Positions 50,936-59,347 of a stretch of DNA of 64,000 bases are shown here, one piece after another. The notes below the pieces were generated by a model that searched no databases, was not told the DNA's origin, and saw only the letters and a program-made list of their open reading frames with translations. Position numbers and translations under genes: made by a program. Numbering within the stretch: the first letter of the stretch is position 1; every line of letters begins with the position of its first letter. Origin of the DNA: Bradyrhizobium sp. DOA9 (GTDB lineage Bacteria; Pseudomonadota; Alphaproteobacteria; Rhizobiales; Xanthobacteraceae); NCBI RefSeq assembly GCF_000617845.2, contig NZ_DF820425.1, positions 4,143,725 to 4,207,724 of the forward strand, in the 5' to 3' direction.

Positions 50936-50964
50936 ATCCAGAGCCCCGTTGCGGGGCTCCGGAT
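50936..50964 (+). terminator. GC-rich hairpin after fpr
   Basis: Stem ATCC-a-GAGCCCCG, loop TTG, and complement CGGGGCTC-c-GGAT: 12 pairs with one mismatch. No T-run follows, so termination would be partial or Rho-assisted. Confidence 0.45.
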
Positions 50965-51068
50965 CCGGAATTTCTGCGCGAGAAGATCGCATTTTCGCCA
51001 CCACCGGGGCGTTGCGGCGCCGATTCGGCGCACGATACACTGTGGGACCGAATCAGCGGAGTTCCCAC

Positions 51069-51392
51069 ATGGTTGCGGACAGCGACAGCAACATCGCCTG
51101 GCACCGGGTTCAGTTGAAGAAGAACCGCGCCGAGCTGAAGGCGCTGGAGACCGCGCGCTTCACGATGGGCGAGATCGCCACCTCGAAGCGCAACGGCCAG
51201 ACGCAGAAGACGATCGCGGAACTCAAGCGCAAGATCGCGCAGTCGGAGCGCACGATCGCCGATCACGACAAGCGCACGCGCCGTCCACTTGGCACTGACC
51301 TGCAAAGCCTCAGCAATGGCAGTTGGAGCCATTGGGACTCCTATACCCAGCAGCAGCGCAAGAGCGGCCAGCGCTCCTCCGGGCGCGGATAG
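51069..51392 (+). CDS. Small coiled-coil protein, function unknown
   Basis: A 107-residue, strongly charged protein. Residues 10-70 are helix-forming with heptad-like spacing (LKKNRAELKALE, TIAELKRKIAQSERTIADHDK). The C-terminal third is Ser/Gly/Gln rich and probably disordered. GGAG precedes the ATG. Cytoplasmic by sequence; no family recognised. Confidence 0.6.
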   Translation: MVADSDSNIAWHRVQLKKNRAELKALETARFTMGEIATSKRNGQTQKTIAELKRKIAQSERTIADHDKRTRRPLGTDLQSLSNGSWSHWDSYTQQQRKSGQRSSGRG

Positions 51393-51494
51393 GCGCCGCT
51401 CTCTGCGCCTGCGGCCGACGAGCATACCCACCCTTGCGCCGGCCGCGCCGCACACCATCTCGGTGATACGCCACCAATCGCTCCGGTGATCCCC

Positions 51495-52766
51495 ATGACA
51501 GCGCGCCTCGATTTCACCAGCGAGGCCTTTTTTCGCGATCCGCCCAGGGCGATCGCGAAATTGCGCATGTCCGGCCCCGTGGTCGCGACGCGGTTTCCTC
51601 TCGTCGGCGATGTCTGGATCACCACGACCCATGACGCCACCGCGCAGGTCCTGAAGGACGGCGCGACCTTCACGTTGCGCAAGGAGGATGGCGACGTCGC
51701 GGGCTTGCGCTGGTGGATGCCGAGGTTCGTCCGCAGCATCGCCAACAACATGCTGACGATGGACGAGCCGGATCACACGCGCCTGCGCAGCATCGTGGAC
51801 GAAGCGTTTCGCCGCCGCGCGATCGTCGCGATGGAGCCGCGGATCCGGGCCATCGCCGACGGTTTGACCGACGAGCTGTTCGCGCAAGGAAGCCCGGCCG
51901 ATCTGGTCGAGCGCTATGCGCGCATCCTGCCGCTCGCGGTGATCTCGGAGCTGCTCGGCCTGCCGCTGGCCGATCGTCGGAAGTTCATCGCCTGGGCCAA
52001 CGCCATGTCCTCGCTGACGAACGTCGTCAGCTTCGTGTCCCTGCTGTTCACGGTGCGCAAGATGCGCGCCTACCTCCAGCAGCAGTTGCAGATCGCGCGC
52101 GTGCAAGGCGGCGAGGGCCTGATTGCCGAGCTGATTCAGGTCGAGCGCGAAGGCGGGCAGATCACGCCGGATGAAATGGTCTCGATGGTGTTTCTGCTGC
52201 TCGCCGCGGGATCGGAAACCACGACCCATCTCATCAGCGGTTCCGCCTACGAGCTGCTCAGGAATCCCGAGCTGCGCGACTGGCTGGAACAGGATTGGAG
52301 CCGCGTCGGGCTCGCGGTCGAGGAGTTCCTGCGCTTCGTCTCGCCGGTGCAGTTCTCCAAGCCGCGCTACGTGCGGCGCGACGTCGAGGTCGAAGGCGTG
52401 CGCCTGAAGAAGGGCGATCGCGTCATGGTGATGCTCGCCGCTGCGAACATGGATCCGGCGATGCATGACCGCCCTGAAAGCCTCGATCTCGAACGCAAGC
52501 CGAACCGCCATCTCTCGTTCGGCACGGGGATCCATTTCTGTCTCGGCCATCAGCTCGCGCGCATCGAGGCGGCCTGCGCGCTGGAGGCGCTGCTCGTGCG
52601 CTGGCCGAAATTGAGTCTGGCGGTCGATCCCGCCGATATCCAATGGCGCAAGCGGCCGGGCCTGCGCGCGATCGCGAGGCTTCCCGTCACGGCAGAGGGC
52701 CGCGGAACAGCGACGACTGCCCGCACCGGAACGAGAGACCATCGTTCCCTCACCGCGGCGAACTGA
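51495..52766 (+). CDS. Cytochrome P450
   Basis: A 423-residue soluble bacterial P450. The oxygen-activating I-helix is AGSETT at 238-243, the ExxR pair is Glu277-Arg280 (EEFLR), and the haem ligand is Cys349 in FGTGIHFCLG. No ferredoxin or reductase gene follows, although an Fpr gene lies 0.6 kb upstream and could serve it. The substrate is unknown; monooxygenation is by family. The ATG at 51495 is used; a GTG nine bases earlier is possible. Confidence 0.9.
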   Translation: MTARLDFTSEAFFRDPPRAIAKLRMSGPVVATRFPLVGDVWITTTHDATAQVLKDGATFTLRKEDGDVAGLRWWMPRFVRSIANNMLTMDEPDHTRLRSIVDEAFRRRAIVAMEPRIRAIADGLTDELFAQGSPADLVERYARILPLAVISELLGLPLADRRKFIAWANAMSSLTNVVSFVSLLFTVRKMRAYLQQQLQIARVQGGEGLIAELIQVEREGGQITPDEMVSMVFLLLAAGSETTTHLISGSAYELLRNPELRDWLEQDWSRVGLAVEEFLRFVSPVQFSKPRYVRRDVEVEGVRLKKGDRVMVMLAAANMDPAMHDRPESLDLERKPNRHLSFGTGIHFCLGHQLARIEAACALEALLVRWPKLSLAVDPADIQWRKRPGLRAIARLPVTAEGRGTATTARTGTRDHRSLTAAN

Positions 52767-52813
52767 CGTCGGCGACGCCCTTTCGGAAAATCTTTGCCCG
52801 TTGTGACCGGTCA

Positions 52814-52838
52814 GGAACGGTGTGCCGTTCGTGCTGTT
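52814..52838 (+). promoter_or_regulatory. EcfG-type (general stress) promoter
   Basis: GGAAC at 52814-52818 and GTT at 52836-52838 with exactly 17 bases between, the layout of alphaproteobacterial EcfG promoters. It lies about 75 bp ahead of the first of four small hydrophilic-protein genes. Confidence 0.62.
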
Positions 52839-52913
52839 GTCATCCCGACATGACGCGGAGGAAGTTCCTTGCGCGCATGTCGAGAGATCGACGTCTGAAC
52901 GGGAGACAAGATC

Positions 52914-53099
52914 ATGGCCAGCAAGATGCCACCTGTTCCACCGGACAATCAGAGCCGCAAGGGAACTGGCGATCGCAAGCAAATGCCCGCCGATCAGATG
53001 CCGCACGGTCAGCAACGTGCAGAGAATCCGGATCAGCAGGGACAGCAGGGCAACATCAAGCAGAACACGACCAATCAAGGCTACCAGCAAGATCGCTGA
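52914..53099 (+). CDS. Hydrophilin-like disordered protein 1
   Basis: A 61-residue protein made almost wholly of Gln, Asn, Pro, Lys, Arg, Asp and Met (QMPADQMPHGQQRAENPDQQ in the middle), with no hydrophobic core. GGGAG precedes the ATG. First of four like genes; such proteins often protect cells during drying or osmotic stress, which fits the EcfG-type promoter. Function is inference. Confidence 0.6.
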   Translation: MASKMPPVPPDNQSRKGTGDRKQMPADQMPHGQQRAENPDQQGQQGNIKQNTTNQGYQQDR

Positions 53100-53113
53100 G
53101 GAGGACGACATTC

Positions 53114-53314
53114 ATGTCGACATCCACGAAGACACCGAACAGCATTCGTCAGGGCGGACCCGGCGCTTCGCACGAGAACGCGAAGGCGCCGCTTCAGGTG
53201 AAGAAGCCGCCGGCGGACGATCCGCAGCGCAGCCACAGCCGGGTGTCCGGCGGCGGTGGAGAGCACGATTCCCATCACAGGCACGACGAGGCCGGAAAAG
53301 GCGGCGGCAGGTGA
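53114..53314 (+). CDS. Hydrophilin-like disordered protein 2
   Basis: A 66-residue polar protein ending in a Gly/His-rich tail (VSGGGGEHDSHHRHDEAGKG). The His-rich stretch could bind metal. The ATG follows GGAGG by about ten bases and lies 14 bp after the previous stop. Confidence 0.55.
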   Translation: MSTSTKTPNSIRQGGPGASHENAKAPLQVKKPPADDPQRSHSRVSGGGGEHDSHHRHDEAGKGGGR

Positions 53315-53329
53315 CGATTGGAGATCAAT

Positions 53330-53593
53330 ATGCAGGGCAAGAAGACACACGAACAACAGGTGCGCATCCTCGAGCGGAAGCCCGATGTTCCGGATGCGCG
53401 AGAGCTCGAGCAGGCCGTAGGTCATAACCCGCAAGACACCCGCGTCCATCGTGCCAAGCCGGAGGTGCGTCACAGCGAATTTCCGGTGAGTCGCGGCGGC
53501 CTCAACCAGGAAAGCGATCACAACAAGCACAACGATCCCGGCCAGAGCGGCCACAAGCCGCCCAAGCCGACGACGGCGCAACAGAAGCATTAA
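53330..53593 (+). CDS. Hydrophilin-like disordered protein 3
   Basis: An 87-residue charged protein. The first half may form a helix (HEQQVRILERKPDVPDARELE); the second half is Asn/His/Gly/Pro rich (NQESDHNKHNDPGQSGHKPP). GGAG lies six bases before the ATG and the gene starts 15 bp after the previous stop. Confidence 0.55.
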   Translation: MQGKKTHEQQVRILERKPDVPDARELEQAVGHNPQDTRVHRAKPEVRHSEFPVSRGGLNQESDHNKHNDPGQSGHKPPKPTTAQQKH

Positions 53594-53638
53594 TCTTCGC
53601 AAGACGACTACAAGAGATCACTGCAAGAGGAGAGACGG

Positions 53639-53881
53639 ATGCCTGGTGGGCACGGCAGCAAGACGCACTTCAGATCGGGCATGCATGGCAAGGGCGACGG
53701 CACCGGCGGCATGACCGAAGTCCCCAAGGACATGATCGGCGACAACATGGTCCTGTCCAACCGCGACAAGAAACAGCATTCGGACATCCGCGGCATGGAC
53801 GGCAAGACGATCCAGACCGAGCAATATCAGGACCATTCTGCGAACCGGCTCGAGGATGAGCCGGGGACCGGGCAGACCTGA
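53639..53881 (+). CDS. Hydrophilin-like disordered protein 4
   Basis: An 80-residue Gly/His/Asp/Lys-rich protein (MPGGHGSKTHFRSGMHGKGD at the start, then EVPKDMIGDNMVLSNRDKK). GAGGAG precedes the ATG. Last gene of the cluster; a hairpin with a T-run follows 29 bp after its stop. Confidence 0.6.
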   Translation: MPGGHGSKTHFRSGMHGKGDGTGGMTEVPKDMIGDNMVLSNRDKKQHSDIRGMDGKTIQTEQYQDHSANRLEDEPGTGQT

Positions 53882-53910
53882 AGACGGGGCATTCCTCCCG
53901 CCAAACTTGC

Positions 53911-53939
53911 GGGCCGGTGTTCAGCCGGTCCGCTTTTTT
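53911..53939 (+). terminator. Rho-independent terminator of the hydrophilin cluster
   Basis: Stem GGGCCGG/CCGGTCC (one G-T pair), seven-base loop TGTTCAG, then TTTTTT at 53934-53939. It overlaps the end of the converging DUF763 gene. Confidence 0.7.
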
Positions 53940-55171
53940 GTGGGCGCAAGGTCACGCTCCCAGCCGAACACCGAACGGCCGTCGAGAGCGGGCGAGGCAG
54001 CGCGCTCGCCGGCGATGTAGGCCTCTACGGAAGGGCCTTGCGCGGTTCGCTCCAGCCGCCGCGCCTGCTCGTCGAGGCGCTTGATCGCCTGCATCTCCTC
54101 GTCGCGCCCGAGCTTCGCGTTCTGGATGGCGCCCTTCAGCACCCGGATGGTCTCGTCATAGACCTTGATCGGAACGGGGTAGGGATGCCGGTCCTTGCCG
54201 CCATGGGCGAGAGAGAAACGCGCGGGGTCGGTGAAGCGATAGGGCGCGCCGTGCACGACCTCCGCGACCATTGCGAGCGAGCGCACGGTGCGCGCGCCGA
54301 CGCCCGGCGTCAGCAGTAGTTCCGGAAAATCCTCCGGGCCGCGCTCGGCCGCGGCGGCGAGCGTGCCGTGCAGGCGGCGCGCGAACACGTCCTTCGGCCG
54401 GACGTCGTGATGCGCGGGCATGATCAGATGCGGCAGCATGCCCTGCGCCGGCGTGGACGGGGTCCCCATGAGCCGTTCGAATTCGGAGACGATGCGATCC
54501 GGGCCGAGATCGGAGAGCAGCTCGAGCTGGGCGGTCCGAGAGATGTCGGCGCGATGATCGGTGAGGTTGACGATCTCGCCCTGCTGCGGCCCGTCGATTG
54601 CGCTGTGCGGCGTATCGACAAAGCTCTTCAGCGCCTCGGAGTGCCAGTGATAGCGTCGGGCCTGGCGCCTGTCGCCGTTCATGCCCTGCTGCACCACCGT
54701 CCATTTGCCCTCAGTGGTGACGAAGAAGCCGTGCAGGTAGAGGTCGAAGCCGTCCTGGACCGCGGCGCTGTCGACCTTGGCGACCAGACGGCTGGCCCGG
54801 GTCAGCTTGATGCCGTCGAATCCGACCCGGTCGCCGAGCTGCAACAGCTCGTCCGGCGTCTTGCGCGAATGCTGGCCGCGGCCGCCGCAGACGTAAATCC
54901 CGAGCTCGTCCTGCAGCGGTCCGAGCCCGCGCTTCAGCGCGCCGATCACGGAGGTGGTGATGCCGGAGGAGTGCCAGTCCATTCCCATCACGGCCCCGAA
55001 CGACTGGAACCAGAATGGATGCGACAGCCGCTGCAGAAACGCATCGCGCCCGTAATGATGCACGATCGCCTGGGTGACGATCGCCCCGAGGGAGGACATG
55101 CGGCTTGCCAGCCAGGGCGGAACCCGCCCGGTGTGAAGAGGAAGATCGGCGCTGCCGGTACGTCGAGTCAT
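53921..55171 (-). CDS. DUF763 family protein
   Basis: A 416-residue protein of the DUF763 family, starting at the family-typical MTRRTGSADLPLHTGRVPPW; an upstream in-frame ATG at 55282 adds an unrelated leader. A helix-hairpin-helix-like LLLTPGVGARTVRSLA near the middle hints at DNA contact. The family is found in archaea and bacteria and has no assigned function that I know. Confidence 0.85.
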   Translation of the reverse strand: MTRRTGSADLPLHTGRVPPWLASRMSSLGAIVTQAIVHHYGRDAFLQRLSHPFWFQSFGAVMGMDWHSSGITTSVIGALKRGLGPLQDELGIYVCGGRGQHSRKTPDELLQLGDRVGFDGIKLTRASRLVAKVDSAAVQDGFDLYLHGFFVTTEGKWTVVQQGMNGDRRQARRYHWHSEALKSFVDTPHSAIDGPQQGEIVNLTDHRADISRTAQLELLSDLGPDRIVSEFERLMGTPSTPAQGMLPHLIMPAHHDVRPKDVFARRLHGTLAAAAERGPEDFPELLLTPGVGARTVRSLAMVAEVVHGAPYRFTDPARFSLAHGGKDRHPYPVPIKVYDETIRVLKGAIQNAKLGRDEEMQAIKRLDEQARRLERTAQGPSVEAYIAGERAASPALDGRSVFGWERDLAPTKKRTG

Positions 55172-55297
55172 GCTGGCAAGCCTAGCCCAGCTCAGCGACG
55201 GTTGCACCTGCGGGATGCTGCATTGCACGAGGCGGGGGAGCGAAGCCGGCCGGGAGGCGTTGTGCGGGTTGCGTGAATGCAATGATGGGGACGTTCC

Positions 55298-56440
55298 ATG
55301 GATTGGCAGGCCGTTGCGGCCGAAATCGACAGCATGTTCCGCTGGGTACCGTCATGGTTCATCGGGCTGAGCCTGGTTGCCGGTGCGATTCTTCTCGCCC
55401 TGCTCGCCTACCGGATCGGCACGTGGCTGCTCAATCGCGGTTTCGGAACGCGCCTTCCGCTATTGAGCGTGTTCATCGAGCGTACGGCGGGCCCGGCGCA
55501 GATGGCGCTCTGCCTTGCCGCGGTCGCAATGGTGCTGCCGCTGGCGCCGCTCGACGATACGATCCGCACCCCCCTGACGCGGCTGTTCGTGGTGGCCTTC
55601 ATCGCGTTGATCGGCTGGATCTCGATCCGGATCGTCGACATGAGCGCGGCGCGCTACTTGCAGAACTTTCGCGATGTCACCGAGAATTTCGTCGCGCGCA
55701 AGCATGTGACGCAGGTGCGCGTGTTCAAGCGCGTCACCGACACCATCATTGTCATCATCACGGTCTCCGCCGCGCTGATGACGTTCGACTCCGTGAAACA
55801 ATACGGCCTCAGCCTGTTCGCCTCCGCAGGCGCCGCCGGTATCATCGTCGGTCTTGCGGCGCGTCCGCTGCTCAGCAATCTGATCGCCGGCCTGCAGATC
55901 GCCATCACCCAGCCGATCCGCATCGAGGATGCCGTGATCATCGAGAACGAATGGGGCTGGGTCGAGGATATTGCCTCGACCTATGTCGTGATCCGGCTGT
56001 GGGACTGGCGCCGCATGGTGGTGCCGCTGTCCTACTTCATCGAGAAGCCGTTCCAGAACTGGACCCGCGACACCGCATCCCTCATCGGCGTCATCGCGCT
56101 GCATGTCGACTATCGCGCCGACGTTCCGCGCATCCGGCGCTGGCTGGAGGGCGCTGTGAAGGAGTCGAAGCTGTGGGATGGGGAGGTGGTCAATCTCCAG
56201 GTGATCGACGCGGATGCCCGCACCATCGAGTTGCGTGCGCTAGTCAGCGCAAGGAATGCACCGCAGTCGTGGGACCTGCGCTGCGAGATCAGGGAAAAGC
56301 TCATCGCCTTCATTCGCGACGAGATGCCGGAGGCGTTGCCGCGCGACCGCGCCATTCTGATCCCGTCGGGAGACGAAGAAGCCGATCTTTTCCGGCGCGC
56401 CAACCCATCGGAGAAGGTGCGGTCGGCTGCACACAATTGA
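55298..56440 (+). CDS. MscS-family mechanosensitive channel
   Basis: A 380-residue membrane protein. Four hydrophobic helices precede the pore-lining helix (YGLSLFASAGAAGIIVGLAA), and the MscS beta domain follows (ITQPIRIEDAVIIENEWGWVEDI). Opens on membrane tension to release solutes under hypo-osmotic shock. Longer than E. coli MscS by about 90 residues, due to an extra N-terminal helix pair. Confidence 0.88.
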   Translation: MDWQAVAAEIDSMFRWVPSWFIGLSLVAGAILLALLAYRIGTWLLNRGFGTRLPLLSVFIERTAGPAQMALCLAAVAMVLPLAPLDDTIRTPLTRLFVVAFIALIGWISIRIVDMSAARYLQNFRDVTENFVARKHVTQVRVFKRVTDTIIVIITVSAALMTFDSVKQYGLSLFASAGAAGIIVGLAARPLLSNLIAGLQIAITQPIRIEDAVIIENEWGWVEDIASTYVVIRLWDWRRMVVPLSYFIEKPFQNWTRDTASLIGVIALHVDYRADVPRIRRWLEGAVKESKLWDGEVVNLQVIDADARTIELRALVSARNAPQSWDLRCEIREKLIAFIRDEMPEALPRDRAILIPSGDEEADLFRRANPSEKVRSAAHN

Positions 56441-56452
56441 CACCGGACGCGA

Positions 56453-57376
56453 TCACCGGCTGCCAGCCATGGCGACGTCGGTTGGGCCATCCGCGCGCGG
56501 TCGCCGCTTGCGCAGCGTTCGCCGCGCCCAGATCAGGAGGCCGGTCGACAGCAGGGTGAGCAGCGCGATTGACGTCACGACATTGAGCGGCGAGCCGATC
56601 AGGGCCGACCAGTTTCCCTCGTGGATCAGGCGCGGCCAGTTGCGCGGCAGCGGCGTGACCCCTGCCGACGTGACGGCATAAGCGCGCAATTCGCCGCCGT
56701 CGTAAAGTCGCGCCATCATGCGGTCGCCGCGTGTCCCGATCGAGATCACGCGCGACAGCTCATGCGAGGCTGCGACCATGCGGATCGCATCGGGCAGGGC
56801 GAGGGGGCGACCATCCGCGCCGGAAACTGGTGCCGCCTGAAACGTGAGGCCGAACGCCATGCAGAGGCCGGTCAACGGGCTGAGCAGGATCGGCGGCAGC
56901 GTGAACCATGCGGTCCCCTTGTGCCATCCCGAGAGTGTATTGCGCAGCCGCGGCAGTCCCATGACGATGCCGAGCAGCAGGATGATCACCAGCGCGACCG
57001 TGGACGCCGTCACCAGCCAGGCCTGCCCGATGAGACGTTCATGGGTGAAACGCGCCCAGAGGAAGACGTTCGACAGGGTCGAACCCGCCGAGACGGCTTC
57101 GCCGGTTGCAAGGTCAATCGCCGGCGCGTTGCTGCCTTGCAGCTTCATGCTCTGACTGCCGGCGTTGATGAAGAGCCCCCGCGCCTTGCCGTCGGGATCG
57201 TGACGCTCGATCAGCTCGACGACACGGCCAGCGTCGATCGCGGGACCGCCAATGCCAGCCGTTTGCACAACAGGCTCGACGGACAGGATCAGGCCGGTGG
57301 CGATGATCACGAACAGCGGGAGGGCGAAGACCAGGGTGATCCAGCGATGAAGTCTCAACAATGCGGGCTTGCCCAT
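56453..57376 (-). CDS. PepSY-domain membrane protein
   Basis: A 307-residue protein with four membrane helices (ITLVFALPLFVIIATGLILS first) and PepSY-like periplasmic segments. Unlike the longer PepSY gene at 27718 it stands alone, converging on the MscS gene with a 12-bp gap. GAGG precedes the ATG at 57376. Probably a membrane reductase-type component; no partner is visible. Confidence 0.8.
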   Translation of the reverse strand: MGKPALLRLHRWITLVFALPLFVIIATGLILSVEPVVQTAGIGGPAIDAGRVVELIERHDPDGKARGLFINAGSQSMKLQGSNAPAIDLATGEAVSAGSTLSNVFLWARFTHERLIGQAWLVTASTVALVIILLLGIVMGLPRLRNTLSGWHKGTAWFTLPPILLSPLTGLCMAFGLTFQAAPVSGADGRPLALPDAIRMVAASHELSRVISIGTRGDRMMARLYDGGELRAYAVTSAGVTPLPRNWPRLIHEGNWSALIGSPLNVVTSIALLTLLSTGLLIWARRTLRKRRPRADGPTDVAMAGSR

Positions 57377-57606
57377 TCGCCATTCCTCGGTGTCTTGCGA
57401 CCGTGCTCGCGCACGGCGGTGCAAAACACAAATGACGCTTTATCCATGTTGTTGCGATGGGTTGCTGCAGCCGGAATTAAACTTCGGCACTGCTTGCGCC
57501 GACGGTATGCGAGTGACGCCGGTCACGCGTCGCCGCGATCTGCCCCCGCAAGCGCGCACCTCGACGGATCGAGCGCCCATTCGCGCATGGCCGCCACCAC
57601 GTTCTT

Positions 57607-57645
57607 GTTGACGAGACCTGATCTTTTGTACGATAGTACAAATAA
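57607..57645 (+). promoter_or_regulatory. TetR-type promoter/operator of the TetR gene
   Basis: TTGACG at 57608-57613, then TTTGTAC-GATA-GTACAAA at 57625-57642, ending 5 bp before the TetR ATG. Matches the dioxygenase promoter at 32435-32473 in 32 of 39 positions. Autoregulation is expected. Confidence 0.72.
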
Positions 57646-57646
57646 C

Positions 57647-58357
57647 ATGGTACGCAAGCCCACCAGCAAGGAAGCGGCCCGCAAGCCGAACATGCGCGAG
57701 GCGATCCTCGCCGCCGCGGAGGAGCTGTTCGCCACCAACGGCTTCAATGCCGTCTCGGTGCGCGACATCGCGCAGGCCGCCGGGGCGAATCCGGGCAGCG
57801 TGACCTATCATTTCAAGACCAAAGACGGTTTGCTGCTGGAGATCTACCGGCGCCATTGCGGGCCGATGAACCTGCGCCGTTCCGAGCTGCTCGCCGCCGC
57901 AAAGCGCGTGCGCGATCTTAAGGACCGGCTGGAGGCGATCGTTCGCGCCTATGTGGTGCCGGCCTTCACCTCCGGCAGCGATCTCGCCGGTGGCGGGGCG
58001 CGCTTCACGCGGCTGCGCGCGGTGATGTCGGCGGAGGGCAACGAGGTCGCGCGAAAGATCATCGCGCAGACCTTCGATGACACCAGCCACGCCTTCATCG
58101 ACGCGGTCCACGAGAGCCTGCCGCACATTCCGCGCACCGACATCGTCTGGCGCAGCCATTTCCTGCTCGGCGCACTCTATTATTCGCTGGTGACGCCGGA
58201 GCGCGTGTCGCGCCTGTCGCGCGGCGAGGCCGACGGCAGCGATGCCGCGGCCGCCATCGAGCAATTGGTGCAGGCCACCGTCGCCGCCTTCCAGGCGCCG
58301 GCGCTGGACCAGGCCGCGCCGGCGCGGCGGCGGCCGGTCGTCGGCAGCAAGACGTGA
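57647..58357 (+). CDS. TetR-family regulator of the aromatic regulon
   Basis: A 236-residue TetR-type protein. The DNA-binding domain spans about residues 15-62 (REAILAAAEELFATNGF, then VRDIAQAAGANPGSVTYHFK). The ligand domain ends in an Ala/Arg-rich tail. It is first in a run of six co-oriented genes for aromatic degradation and has its predicted operator in its own promoter. Confidence 0.88.
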   Translation: MVRKPTSKEAARKPNMREAILAAAEELFATNGFNAVSVRDIAQAAGANPGSVTYHFKTKDGLLLEIYRRHCGPMNLRRSELLAAAKRVRDLKDRLEAIVRAYVVPAFTSGSDLAGGGARFTRLRAVMSAEGNEVARKIIAQTFDDTSHAFIDAVHESLPHIPRTDIVWRSHFLLGALYYSLVTPERVSRLSRGEADGSDAAAAIEQLVQATVAAFQAPALDQAAPARRRPVVGSKT

Positions 58358-58388
58358 AGCAAGCGGTCTCGCTTCGGCGGTTCACCTG

Positions 58389-59273
58389 ATGACGATGATG
58401 TACACGCCGACCATTCCACCGCCCGATCCGAACACGCGCACGCCGAAGTTCAGGCTGCCGAAGCTGTCGTGCGACGCGCATTGCCACATCTTCGGGCCCG
58501 GCGCGAAATACCCTTACGCGCCGGAGCGTTCGTATACGCCGCCGGATGCGCCGCTGGAGGATTTTCGCATCCTGCACGCCAAGCTCGGCGTCGAGCGCGC
58601 CGTCATCGTCAATGCCAGCGTGCACGGCACCGACAACAGGGTGGCGCTCGATGCGATCGCGCAGAGCAATGGTGCCTACCGCGCCGTCGCCAACATCGAC
58701 GATACCATCACCGAGCGCGAGCTGCGCGTGCTGCACGAGGGCGGTTTTCGCGGCTGTCGCTTCAATTTCGTTCGCCATCTCGGCGGCGTCCCCGACAAGC
58801 GCGCGTTCGACCGCATCGTCGCGATGGTCACGCCGCTCGGCTGGCATGTCGATCTGCATTTCGATGCGATCGATCTGCCCGAATATGCCGACATGCTGAC
58901 GAGGCTGCCGCTCAGCTACACCATCGACCATATGGGCCGCGTGAAGGCTGCGGACGGGCCGGGCCAGCTCCCGTTCAGAATCCTGATCGAGCTGATGCAG
59001 CGCGACGAGAAGTGCTGGGTGAAGATCTGCGGCTCGGAGCGGGTGTCCTCGGCCGGTCCGCCGTTCACCGATGCGGTGCCGTTCGCGCGAAAGATCGTCG
59101 AGACCGCGACGGATCGCGTCATCTGGGGCACGGACTGGCCGCATCCCAACGTCAAGGTGATGCCGAATGACGGCGATCTCGTCGATTTGATCCCGCTGTT
59201 CGCGCCGGAGCCGGAGCTGCAGACGAAGATATTGGTCGACAATCCCGCGCGCCTGTTCGAGTTCGAGGCGTGA
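58389..59273 (+). CDS. 2-pyrone-4,6-dicarboxylate hydrolase-like amidohydrolase (LigI type)
   Basis: A 294-residue amidohydrolase. The metal pair is His31-x-His33 (CDAHCHIFGP), IDHMGR lies in the middle, and the C-terminal GTDWPHPN supplies the catalytic Asp. It follows LigI of Sphingobium along its length (ASVHGTDN, RGCRFNFVRHLGG). LigI hydrolyses 2-pyrone-4,6-dicarboxylate to oxalomesaconate in protocatechuate meta-cleavage. The next two genes encode the following two steps, which supports the call. Confidence 0.85.
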   Translation: MTMMYTPTIPPPDPNTRTPKFRLPKLSCDAHCHIFGPGAKYPYAPERSYTPPDAPLEDFRILHAKLGVERAVIVNASVHGTDNRVALDAIAQSNGAYRAVANIDDTITERELRVLHEGGFRGCRFNFVRHLGGVPDKRAFDRIVAMVTPLGWHVDLHFDAIDLPEYADMLTRLPLSYTIDHMGRVKAADGPGQLPFRILIELMQRDEKCWVKICGSERVSSAGPPFTDAVPFARKIVETATDRVIWGTDWPHPNVKVMPNDGDLVDLIPLFAPEPELQTKILVDNPARLFEFEA

Positions 59274-59347
59274 CGACGTCTTCGCGATCGACGCGCTGCG
59301 CGAACATGCGCTGTGGACGCATGCATGAGAACGAAAAGGAGTAGCCC

